A stretch of 64,000 bases of DNA from Galeopsis tetrahit (lineage: Eukaryota > Streptophyta > Magnoliopsida > Lamiales > Lamiaceae), in NCBI GenBank assembly GCA_963675135.1, contig OY776130.1, positions 62,095,808 to 62,159,807 on the forward strand, given 5' to 3'. Shown here one piece after another: positions 1-9,778 of the stretch. A model generated the notes under the pieces. The model ran no database searches. It was not told where the DNA came from and saw only the letters and a list, made by a program, of their open reading frames with translations. The stretch's first letter is position 1, and every line of letters begins with the position of its first letter. Position numbers and translations under genes: made by a program.

Positions 1-319
1 AAATCACTTCCTTAATACTATTTTTTCACACACATTTTAAGGATGTTGGAAGAAAAATACAAGTAAATTTCATAATACTATGTTGTTTGCAAATAGGATT
101 GAAGACATGGACAGATTTAGCTAGAATTTTACTTCAGATGGACAAAAATAAACATTAAATATAAATAAATTCAAAATATGAAACGACAAAGTCTACGATT
201 GTGTTGTTTTTGAAGTTGAAGCTGCCTTTTTTCGATTCCTAAACCCTAATCAACCATCAGAAATAATAGGAGTAATAATCATTTCCATCCACTACAAAAA
301 ACGCGCGCTACAGGGACGG

Positions 320-610
320 ACGAATGCCGACGGATTATAGTCCGTCAGCATTTCCGACGGAAATGCTGACGGAATGCTGACGGATTGAAAAGTCAACGTA
401 AATGCTGACGGATTTCCGTTCCGTCAGCATTTACCGAGGGAAAATGCTGACGGATGTTTGAAATATGTATGCCGACGGAAATGCCGACGGATAATCCGTC
501 GGCAAAAGACACGTTGAATTCGCACCGCCTCGTTTTCCAATAAGGTAACCGTTGGCATTAAAGTCGGCGGTTACCGAGGGAAATGCCGACGGAATATCCG
601 TCGGCAATAT
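320..610. repeat. Left subterminal repeat array of the CACTA element
   Basis: Many direct and inverted copies of a GACGGA/TCCGTC-centred motif, often paired as a perfect palindrome around one to three spacer bases. The same motif fills the right end. Such arrays bind the accessory TNPA protein in En/Spm; that role is inferred here from family knowledge. Confidence 0.85.
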
Positions 611-659
611 TTTTGTTTTTAATATATAAGGGCCTCAAATCAATCAGATCAGTTCGTTT

Positions 660-1759
660 TAGAAAAAAAAAAGGGGCGTGCGTGAGTGAGGATTCGGTGG
701 GGAAGACGAAGACGAGGACGAGGCTATTGAAGCAAATTTCTTCGATTACATTGATACGGTACGTTTTCTTAATTAGTTCTATTACTTAATTTTAATACTT
801 ATATATGTTTATGCATTGATATATGTAAATATGAATAATTTAATGTTGATTTGCATGTTATATTGATTTAGTTAGTTGTTAAAATATTATGATCATGTTA
901 GTATGTACGTTAGTTAATTTAATTTGTTGATTAAGAATAATTTTGATAGATCGAGTAGTTTTTTAAGGTTAATTAATTAATTAATTGTTATATGTATACA
1001 TTAATTAATTGTTATATAGTTAATTACTAGTTTAATTTAATGGTGTAATTTTGATATAGAATATTTTTAATGTAGGTAGTGAATGTTTCAATCAATTGTT
1101 TAAATTAGTTTAGATATAGTGGTTCGACCGTTGGATCACGTTGTAATTAGGAATATGTTGATTAAATTAGGAATACGCTATATTAGTAAAAATTTTAAAT
1201 TAGGAATATGTTCATTAAATTGATAATTATTGACCCAATTAGAAAATTATTATTTTAATTAGTTTTAGGTTTGTTAATTTAGGAATATATATGTTCAATT
1301 TTTTATTATTGATTAAGTTAGGTAGAAAAATAATAATTAAATTAGGAATATGTTGATTAATTAAATTAGGAATATGTTGATTAATTAAATTAGTAATATG
1401 CTATATTAGTAAAAAAATTAAATTAGGAATATGTTCATTAAATTGATAATTAGAAAACTCCAATTAGAAAAGTATTATTTTAATTATGTTTAGATTTATT
1501 AATTTAGGAATATGTTAATTTAGAAATATTTTTAATGTAGGTGATGCATGTTTCAATCAATTGTTTAAATTATTAGTTAATTAGATGGTTCGACGGTGGT
1601 ATCACGTTGTAATTAGGTTATATATATATTGTTTTGATTTAAATTAGGAATATGTTGATTAAATTAGGAATATGCTATATTAGTAAAAATTTTAAATTAG
1701 CAATATGTTCATTAAATTGATAATTAGTAAAATTATGTATTTTTTATTGATTGAAACAG
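660..1759 (+). other. 5' leader exon and intron of the TnpA-like gene
   Basis: A GA-rich leader (about 660-758) runs to a splice donor GGTACG at 758-759, and a matching acceptor GAAACAG lies directly before the ATG at 1760. The ~1-kb intron is AT-rich and carries a long imperfect tandem duplication. A leader intron before the start codon is inferred from splice-site position only. Confidence 0.5.
1067..1730. repeat. 466-bp imperfect tandem duplication in the leader intron
   Basis: The block starting near 1073 (GTAGGTAGTGAATGTTTCAA, through GTTCGACC to ATCACGTTGTAATTAGG) recurs near 1539 with a few changes, an offset of about 466 bp. Within it a shorter unit, AAATTAGGAATATGTTGATT followed by GCTATATTAGTAAAA, appears near 1148, 1340 and 1640. 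Confidence 0.75.
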
Positions 1760-3406
1760 ATGAGTGAACAAGTACCGAATCAGGGTTCGGGTTCACGTCG
1801 TAGGTCGTCATTGTGGTCACGTTCAAGGAGGTCTCGGGATGAATCAGTTCCTGTGACGGCTCCTCCTCCTCCTCCTGTGGCAGTGTCGCCGCCGCCGCCG
1901 ACGACTACGATGTCGGTTGGTTCGTCATCCTCTTCTCGTCAGCATCCTGTTCGAGACAAAAGGAAAGTCATTGACATCGTTTCAGGAGCGTAAGTCAATA
2001 ATTCTAATGTTTGATGAGATTCAATAACGATTAACTTTATTTATTTATTTATAATGTGTTAGTTTATAAATTTGTTAATAATTTTACAGGTTGGTGCCCG
2101 GTAATGAGGTGTCCAGGATGTGCACGAAATCCTTTAAGGATTGCAAGATTTCTAAGGGTGCTATCACTTGGTCGAAGGTGCCACAATCTAAAAAGGATGA
2201 ATATTTCGAGGAGTTCCAGGTATATAATTACAATATTTAAAGTTTATTAAATAACTAATTATTCATATTATTTGATAAATATGTTGAATATTTATTTGTA
2301 TAGAAAAAGGCCCGTTGGGATACGGCGATCTACTCGGACGCCGCTATTTACGAGAAGTGGTATGGTCTTTGTTCTACTCGGTACACGAACATGATGTACG
2401 ACTGGAGAACGGCCTGGCGTGATAAAGACAGAAATCTTGTTCTGGGGAAAGACGAGGATGATGTTGACCTGTGGGAGTCGTTGGTTGAGAAGTGGTTGGA
2501 CCAGGCTTACCAAGAGAAGTGTGACAAAGCTCGGGCCAACCGCAGAACCGACGTTGGAGGCGGGATGGCAGTGCATCGGGGGGGAGCTCGGTCCGTCCTC
2601 GAGCAATCACTTGCTATCGTAAGTTTTCATTAATTTTTAAAAATTAAATAATTATAGTTAATTATTTTATATTAGTTATCTAAATTAATTTGTATATGTT
2701 TATTTGATACGTAATAGGAGCGGGAGACTGGACGTCCACACACCCACTTGGATCGGCTGAGTCTTCTTCATCCGTTTAATACCGATACACAGACGTCCAC
2801 CTACGGGCGCACTACTGACCTCCACGTAAGTTTAATTAAATTTATGTATTAATTACATTATATATATATATAGATAATTAAATTAATTTTAATTTTTTAA
2901 TTATGCAGTTGAGCGTCCGACAGAGGATTGAAGAGGCCGAGACGCAAGCCACCGCCACGACTACTGCTGAATCCGGAAGCAGCGGTACCCCTCCGGCTGT
3001 TGACGTGGACCAGTGTTACCTTGACGTTGCCCCGACCTCCAAGGGAAGGGTCCTTGGCCTTGGTGGGATGAGCAGCGCCGTGAGGACACCAAGTGGTCGG
3101 TCGGCCCGGAGTGCATCGCAGCCGTCCGTATCCTCCACTGCCGTCCCGGATCCGAACTTAATGGCAACGTTCGAGAACTACTTCTGCACATGGAGTACCA
3201 ATGCGGGTCGGACGTTGGGGATGTCTGCTGAGCAGATCGAGGCCATCTATCAACAGACGATGGGGCAACCACCGCCAGCTCTAGGTCCAGCTCCAGATCA
3301 AGCTGCTGGTCAAGATGCAGGTCAGGCCGACGGTGGCAACGTCAACTTGAATGATGATATGGAACAATATTTTAACTTTCCGGGCACTGGCAACTATCCT
3401 GGTTGA
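1760..3406 (+). CDS. TnpA-like / plant transposase (Ptta/En/Spm, Transposase_24-like) protein of the CACTA element
   Basis: Five exons join in phase with canonical GT-AG sites: 1760-1989, 2090-2219, 2304-2618, 2718-2825 and 2909-3406, giving about 426 residues with no internal stop. The N-terminus is Ser/Arg- and Pro-rich and low-complexity. The middle (roughly residues 90-225) has the spaced Trp/Arg pattern of the plant Ptta/En/Spm accessory protein family: W-x-K-V-P, E-F-Q-K-K-A-R-W, then W-E-S-L-V-x-K-W followed by K-x-R-A-N-R-R. The C-terminus is acidic and Gln/Pro-rich. Family members are thought to bind subterminal repeats and assist the TNP2 catalytic protein; that role is inferred. 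The gene shares orientation with the tnp2 remnant downstream. Its intact splicing contrasts with the gutted tnp2. Confidence 0.8.
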
Positions 3407-3726
3407 ACAATTTAATTTTGTGTTGAACTAATTTATTTTTTTGTTGAACTTATTTAATTTTCTGTTGAACTTATTTAATTTTCTGTTGAACTTATTTATC
3501 TTTATGTATATATTTATGTTTATGTTGAAAAATATGTTGAACTATATATTGCAGTTTATTTGTGTAGTTTATTGGTGTATAGATGAAAATAGGGTGCATT
3601 CATTTGTTTCATTGAGTACAAAATAATCTCATTTAGAGTGCATTCTAGATATAGATTTAAACCACTTGAAGAGTGCATTTTAGTACAAATTAAAATAGCC
3701 TCATATAGAGTGCATTATACATATAT

Positions 3727-4131
3727 TTAACCAAACCACTTGAAGGTGGTAGATGCAACCATGAGAACTAGCACAATCAAAATGATTTTGTTCACTTTGA
3801 TTAAATCCTTGATTTCTTCAGCCAAATTCTTGATTTCTGTAACCAATTTCTTCATCTCTTGAGTCATTTTCTTCATGTCTTCAGTTTCTTGGTCACTTTG
3901 ATTAGATCCTTGATTCTTGTCAACACCACAGTTTTCTAGAGTATCAGCCCATACAAAGAAACCACATCCACCACCACAACCATCACTTAGGGAGTCAGGA
4001 CAATTATGAAATATCCTCCCTTTACTTCTAGGTTGTTTAGAAGCATATGTACGACATGCCTTTCCACAATAACAAACGAGGCCTTGCTGAAATCGAATAG
4101 AAGATGAAGAAGACATGATATTTCTTTGCAA
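3727..4131 (-). CDS. GRF-type zinc-finger protein with coiled coil and C-terminal membrane anchor, inside the CACTA element
   Basis: Single-exon 134-residue protein on the strand opposite the transposase genes. An internal Met at 4116 gives a start more typical of the family. After a Ser-rich start comes a GRF zinc finger (about residues 20-65): C-Y-C-G, then S-K-G-R-I-F-H-N-C, a second Cys cluster and F-F-V-W-A-D. Residues about 85-110 form a Lys/Glu heptad-like coiled coil, and the last ~20 are hydrophobic, consistent with a tail anchor. The same layout is common in small plant GRF proteins of unknown function, many dispersed in repeats. A TATATATA box at 4177-4184 sits 46 bp upstream of the longer start. 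It could be element-encoded or a captured host gene; a transposition role is not established. Confidence 0.75.
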   Translation of the reverse strand: MQRNIMSSSSSIRFQQGLVCYCGKACRTYASKQPRSKGRIFHNCPDSLSDGCGGGCGFFVWADTLENCGVDKNQGSNQSDQETEDMKKMTQEMKKLVTEIKNLAEEIKDLIKVNKIILIVLVLMVASTTFKWFG

Positions 4132-4176
4132 AATAGAAAAAATCGAATATGGTGTGTGTGAGCTTTGTGTTGTTGC

Positions 4177-4184
4177 TATATATA
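4177..4184 (-). promoter_or_regulatory. Candidate TATA box of the GRF gene
   Basis: TATATATA lies 46 bp upstream of the GRF ORF start on the minus strand. Its other side faces the internal repeat cluster (4231-4480) and, beyond that, the tnp2 remnant on the plus strand, so the spacer looks like a bidirectional promoter. Confidence 0.45.
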
Positions 4185-4230
4185 CAAAAAATTGAATTAA
4201 TTAATAAAAAAATAATAATAATAACACGCC

Positions 4231-4480
4231 AAATGCCGACGGAATTAAGTTTCCGTCGGAATTCACCATTTGATAAATGCCGACGGATATTCCGTCGGCA
4301 TTTATCTTGACTGACGAAAATTTTGGGCGGTGAAATGCCGACGGAATTAAGTTTCCGTCGGAATTCACCATTTGATAAATGCCGACGGATAATCCGTCGG
4401 CATTTATCTTGACTGACGGAAATTTTTGGCGGTGAAATGCCGACGGAAAGATAAGTCCGTCGGCATTTCCGTCGGGAAAT
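4231..4480. repeat. Internal cluster of subterminal-type repeats as a 102-bp tandem duplication
   Basis: A unit starting AAATGCCGACGGAATTAAG at 4231 repeats at 4333 and begins a third time at 4435, a 102-bp period. Each unit contains two palindromes of the element's subterminal motif. It lies mid-element, between the divergent GRF and tnp2 starts. Confidence 0.85.
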
Positions 4481-4741
4481 GTTTCCCTAAAACTTTCTTT
4501 TTTTCCACTTCACTTTCGTATTGCAAATTTACACCAAAACTTTCTACTGCCTAATTTTTTTATGCTCATGCTCGGGTATTCAGAAACATCAAATTACGGT
4601 ACATTTTCTACCATTTTTAATTTACTCTATATATAAAATTCAATATAATGTAATTACATGTTTTATATATATCATAAGTTTTGTTTGAATTTATTATAAG
4701 TTTAGTTTAGTAATGTGTTGCTCCACTTAAATGTTTAGCAG

Positions 4742-5701
4742 ATGGATTTGCCTGACCGTCGTTGGATGTATTGTACTCCTAGAATGATTAGAGGAAATGT
4801 GAATGTGGAATTTTATACTGAACTCGTGTTATTTGTTGAATTTGCAAAAAGCCAGCCACATTACATGAGTGGAAATTGCATTAGGTGTCCGTGTAATGCT
4901 AAGAAATGTCAGAATAAGCAATATAAAGAGATTGATGAGGTCCTAGTGCATATTGTGAAGAATGGTTTCGTTGATAATTATTATAATTGGACTAGTCATG
5001 GCGAAACACGTTGGCCTTATAGATTTGATGAAGTGTTTTACTATTACACTGTTGAAATCTATCAACAAGAAGCAAATTTCGATCATGTTGGCACTAGTAA
5101 CGAGGTAGAACAACAGTTTGGGGACGAAGAACAACAGTTTGGGGACGAAGAACAACAGTTTGGGGACGAAGAACCGAATATGTATCAAACAATGATCAGG
5201 GAAGCTGGTTTTTCAAACATGGAAGAGGAGCCGACGAATGAGGCATGATCGAAAAGGACGTATGTTGCGGATGATCCATTTGTATTTGCCCATCAAGTAT
5301 CTCAAGTATACTACTGCACATATCCGGGAGCTCCACGTGGTTATGAATGGCACGCTGTTTGCAAAGTAAAGGCAAGGTCAATGGTAGAAGTCCCTAAAAA
5401 GGACAAAAATACTGAAGATGAATCTCCATTTCAAACAGAACAAATAGAGACTCCAACTGAAGTCTTTACGGGAGATTTCAATCTTTCTGTACCCTTGACG
5501 GCTGCAAATCCCCAATTAATCGAAATTGAAGGTGAAGAGGAGGGGGATGAAGAAGAGGATGAAGAGGAGAATGAAGATGAGGATGAAGAGGAGAATGAAG
5601 AAGATGAGGATGAGGAGGAGGATGAGGATGAGGAAGATGATGAGGAGGAGGAGGAGGATAAGGACGAAGAGGAGGATGAAGACGATGAAGATGAAAATTA
5701 A
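4742..5701 (+). pseudogene. tnp2 transposase remnant: N-terminal and C-terminal parts retained, catalytic core deleted
   Basis: The start (ATG 4742, just after a CAG acceptor-like site) encodes a transposase-associated domain: R-R-W-M-Y near residue 7, the zinc-type pattern C-I-R-C-P-C-N-A-K-K-C, then G-F-V-D-N-Y-Y-N-W and H-G-E. A Q-Q-F-G-D-E-E motif follows three times in tandem. The frame then stops at TGA 5246-5248. The same frame continues beyond it with D-P-F-V-F-A-H-Q-V-S-Q-V-Y-Y, which resembles the DUF4216 C-terminal region of TNP2, and ends in a long Asp/Glu-rich tail at 5701. The ~500-residue Transposase_21 catalytic region expected in between is absent. This is a large in-frame internal deletion plus a nonsense codon, so no active transposase is predicted. 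Confidence 0.8.
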
Positions 5702-6770
5702 TTCAATTAATGTAATGTATTTATTTCTTATTTTATAAAAGTTATTTAATTATTTATCATTTAGGTACAAATTATAAAAATTAAATTTACTATAAATATA
5801 AGTCACAACCAATATATATATTAATATATGTGGAAGAAATGAATTTTGTGATTTTTTTAAAAAATATTTTGGTAATTTAGTAGGTCTAGTATTTTTAAAA
5901 AATATTTTGAATTATTTAAAAAAAAATAAAAAAAAATCGCCAAAATGCTGACGGAATTAAATTTCCGTCGGTATTTACTTTTTGAAAAATACCGACGGAT
6001 TATCCGTCGGTATTTGTATATGTCCGACGGAAAATAAGCCCATATATAAAACCTCGCCTCCCTCCTCTTCACAAACTTTCCTCCCCATTCCCCCCCACCT
6101 CGCCTCCCTCCTCTTCTCCAAAACTCTTCGGCCCCATTCCCCCCACCTCACCTCCCTCCACCACCTCAAAATCCTCAGAATCGGCGACAACCCTCGGCCC
6201 TATTCCCGCCACCCTCGGCACTCTAACCGTAAGCATGGCCGCCGCCCATTCTTGCTTCTCCGGCGTTTTAATAAGTGGGCCGACTCCGACTCTGACTCCG
6301 ACGTAAGTGATTTTGAGTTTAGATTGAAAAATTTTGAACTTCAAGATCGATTTTTTTTTTTAATTTTTTGGTTGTTTCCTTGAAGTAGACAAAGTCGCCG
6401 CCCTTCGCCGGAGTCTGGAAGAAGACGAAGCCTCCGTCAGTTTCTGAAAGTACTAGATGATGATGATAATGATCAAGTAAGCTACTAATTAATTTGATAA
6501 TGATCAAAAAAAATGAATAGAAAATCGGAGAGAATTGAAATAACCAATTCTAAATTTGTGTTGTAGTTTTAAGATTGAAAATATGGAGTAATTTATGAGA
6601 TTAAGAAGTAGAAAAAGAAAAATTGTAGTATAATTTATCTCCATTGATCAAAATTGAGTATCACACAAGACTACACTAAAATTGGTGCAAAAAGTAATTC
6701 TGGTCGGAAAATGAAATTCTGGTCGGGGCCTCCCCGGCCACCCATATTTTTTTTATTAATATTTTGTTTT
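5702..6770. other. CACTA interior without a convincing gene
   Basis: After the tnp2 tail come AT-rich sequence, a short repeat cluster (5945-6030) and a C-rich stretch (6050-6310). The C-rich stretch includes an ATG at 6234 and splice-like sites near 6301 and 6385, which could be a captured exon fragment. No protein family is recognisable. Confidence 0.4.
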
Positions 6771-7280
6771 ACTGACGGATATTCCGTCGGTAAAAGGCCG
6801 ACGGATATTCCGTCGGTCAAATGCCGACGGATATTCCGTCGACATATGAATTTCGAAATCATATTTTTTAATTCATTTTTTGTTTTACTGACGGATATTC
6901 CCTCGGTATATTGCCGACGGATATTCCGTCGGTCAAATACCGACGGATATTCCGTCGATATGTGAATTTCGAAATCAATATTTATTCAAAAATTAATTTC
7001 TTTTATAATTATTTTAATTCATTCTAATTTATTTTATAATTATTTTAATTCATTCTTTCCGACGGAATTACCGACGGAATGTTGACCCGGTTTGTTAAAC
7101 GGGTTGTCCGAAATACCGACGGAAATTCCCTCGGTATTTCCGTCGGCATTTCAGACGGATTTCAAAAATCCGTCGGCAAAAAATGCTGACGCCGAAAAAG
7201 GGGACGGCCGACTTTCCGTCGGTAAATCCGTCGGTAACCTCGGCGGCCGACGGAAATGCCGTCGGTAAATCCGTCGCTAA
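6770..7280. repeat. Right subterminal repeat array of the CACTA element
   Basis: Dense GACGGATATTCCGTCGG palindromes and variants. Two copies of a ~120-bp block (about 6770-6860 and 6885-6970) show local tandem duplication. Orientation is inverse to the left array. Confidence 0.85.
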
Positions 7281-7303
7281 AACGCCCTTTTTTTGTAGTG
7301 ATC

Positions 7304-9778
7304 ATTCGATCTGAATAATGTCTACAGCTCACTTTCAAAAAAAAAAAAAAAAAAAAAATCCAATTTTCTTAATATTCCTCTCAAAAAAGAAAAAGTTAAT
7401 TTAAGCATGAACTAATTAAGATTTTTGTGTGTTATATCATGAGCACAATCACACATATTGTATTATGTTTATGAGCAAATCAGTAAGTATGTATGTAATT
7501 GCACTATTGGATCTGAACCAATTCTTGATTTAAGTAATTAAATTGTAAATGTTTTCATTTATTGAGGCATTTGTTGAGTTATGTATTTCACTTTTTAGTT
7601 CTTTTCTTTTTCCAGTTTAATTTGTGATGTGAGTGTTATGTGGGTATTCCTGATACCTTTTAAGCTAGGTTTACTTTTGATTTTAAAAATCAGGTTTTGA
7701 ATTTTTACTTCGTGATTTAAAAATCGGTTTTCAAAATTCACTCAAAACCACCTCTTTCAAACATATTGATTTGACATAAAATTATATCTATATAATATTA
7801 CTTCAATCATTATATTATTTTTCAATAATAATATAATAATACAATAATATAATACAATTAATCGAATCATTACACAATTAACTAATCATTATAATATCAC
7901 CAAACAATAATATAATAATACAAACTCATTCAACCTTACAACTTGATTTGATATAAAGTTAAATCCTTCACTATTTCAAAACCCAAAAGACACTCATATT
8001 ACTATTTATCGGCATTTCAAAAACCCGATTTTTAAAACCACCAAAAGCCCAAAGTAAACATCCCCTTAATAAAGTTTTGACGTTTCTAAAACAATTACAT
8101 CAATAAATCGCAACATATAATATGTCATGTGATCAGATGAAATAATAAATAAATTTAGTTTAAAAAAAATAAGTTTCTTGATTTAGTTTTTTTTTTTCTT
8201 TTTTTCTTTTGACAATGTCAATTTTTTTGGGAGGAGAGTTTTCCAGCACGTGATTACCGAAAAATGATTTGCTTAGCTCTTTCGCACATTAGTAATTCAA
8301 TCCATCGAAAAAAATTGACATATTCAGGGATTGATAAGATGGTGTAAGTTTGAGACTTGAGAGTATGCTCCACTTTAGGTCTCAAGATCGAAACATCCCA
8401 AGCTACAAACAATTCATAAAAGTTCAGTTCATATAAAGTTTTGTTGTGATGCGCACACTCAAGACCATGTGCACCAATTAGACGGACTAAATCAACCAAC
8501 TTAAACTAATTTTTTGGAACTAAATCTATTTTGGGGATTAAATGTGATTTAATCTCCGTGTCATGTCATCATCTTTATCAAATGCTAATTACTACAATAA
8601 ATAACGTCGTAGGAAGGAAATTCAGAAAACATAAAATTAACTAATTTTAGTGAAGGGGATATTTCTTTTTCGTATGTGTAACTATCATCTATATATTCCG
8701 TGTACAAAACCCTGAAATCAACATATTCCATCCCTATATAAGTTGCAATTAAAAGGACCTGCATTTGGACTTTTGTTGAAGATGTGAATCATTGCGTCAA
8801 GCAATTATAAGCAATATGATCAATTATTTGTAAATTGACAATTAAAGTAGTTGTCGATTAATATCATGATATTTTTCTTAAATTCGATTGATATTTTGGG
8901 TGAATCATAGAGGTTCAGTAGTAAAATGAATAATTTGATTTGATAGTACAGTAGTAGCATCTATTATTAATCAAGCATGTATGTGTGGCCATAAATGTGG
9001 CCACAAGTAGCCAATTCTCCTATCTTTCTTCGGTTAAATATTAGACCTTATAAATTGTTTTCACCCATAATTCCAAACATATCTATCACTTTCTTCTCTA
9101 AAGATCGATTATAATGTACGTGATTCCATATGCGACACAACTAGCTAGTACTATATATAAATTGGAATTGCAATTCATATACATGACCTCTAGCTGTCCC
9201 GGTCCATTTTTAGAATTTCACACAAATTAAAAAAAGTTATTTAATATTAATAATTATTTGTATAATATGACTAAATATACTCTTTTACAAGCTAGTAGTA
9301 TTAATGGTTCTTTGATTTATGTATCTTTGTTAAATGAACATATAGAAGAGAAGAGAAGAGAAGGGCGCAAATTGAAAAAAACATCAATAATATTTGATAG
9401 ATATTTTTGAATTTTTTTCAGTCTCAAAAGTGACCCACAAAGTGGAACTATTATTTGGAAAATTAAATGAAGGATAATATTGACTTTTTATTAATTAATA
9501 CAGTAGTATTTTTATATTGAAACTTACAAAGAAACATTAATTATCGTTTATTTAGCTAATTTGAAAGCTAGCTAGCGATTGAACAATTAAAAAGCTAGCA
9601 AAAAAAAAAAAAAAAAGAATGAGAAAAGTTATAGCTAGGGAGAAAGGTTGAGTGTCATGTTATTTCATAAAAAAGTAGAGGAAAACAACTCATGATGATG
9701 ATCAAGTACACAATTACAAATTAAAGACGGGGAACAATGAGAGAAACATGCATAATCTCAAATGATACTATTAATTAA
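7304..9778. other. Gene-free stretch downstream of NAS
   Basis: AT-rich, with one MITE (listed separately). A possible 81-codon minus-strand frame at 8254-8499 matches nothing recognisable. The 3' end of the NAS transcript should fall in roughly 9650-9778. Confidence 0.6.
7664..8066. mobile_element. Tourist/PIF-Harbinger-like MITE, 403 bp, TAA TSD
   Basis: Terminal inverted repeats pair GGTTTACTTTT...TTAAAAATCAGGTTTT on the left with the inverse of AAACCCGATTTTTAAAA...AAAGTAAACATCCCCT on the right. TAA flanks both ends (7661-7663 and 8067-8069), the trinucleotide duplicated by PIF/Harbinger elements. Non-coding and AT-rich inside. Confidence 0.65.

Larger units (their letters stand above)
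290..7300 (+). mobile_element. CACTA (En/Spm) DNA transposon, 7.0 kb, 3-bp TSD
   Basis: The element begins CACTACAAAAAA at 290 and ends in the inverse, TTTTTTTGTAGTG, at 7300. The trinucleotide ATC lies directly outside both ends (287-289 and 7301-7303), the 3-bp target duplication expected of CACTA transposons. Subterminal regions (about 320-610 and 6770-7280) are packed with the palindromic motif GCCGACGGAT-n-TCCGTCGGC, the likely TnpA-type binding sites. Further clusters lie inside at 4230-4480 and 5945-6030. It carries a TnpA-like gene, an antisense GRF zinc-finger gene and a tnp2 remnant without its catalytic core, so it should need transposase in trans. Confidence 0.95.

Noticed and set aside
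300..640. Regularly repeated palindromes resembling a CRISPR array
   Set aside because: Plant nuclear DNA, irregular spacing, and the motif is confined to the ends and interior of one CACTA transposon.
583..789. Small plus-strand frame near the left CACTA end
   Set aside because: Covers subterminal repeats and the probable untranslated leader; no protein-like composition.
5526..5738. Lys/Arg/Met-rich frame overlapping the tnp2 acidic tail
   Set aside because: Frame-shifted reading of a GAGGAT-type repeat; the acidic frame is the family-typical one.
6234..6480. Possible two-exon captured gene in the CACTA right half (ATG at 6234)
   Set aside because: Only ~25 codons per exon, no family similarity and weak splice support; mentioned in the region entry only.
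8254..8499. 81-codon minus-strand ORF
   Set aside because: No recognisable domain, no promoter or splice context, in repeat-like AT-rich DNA.
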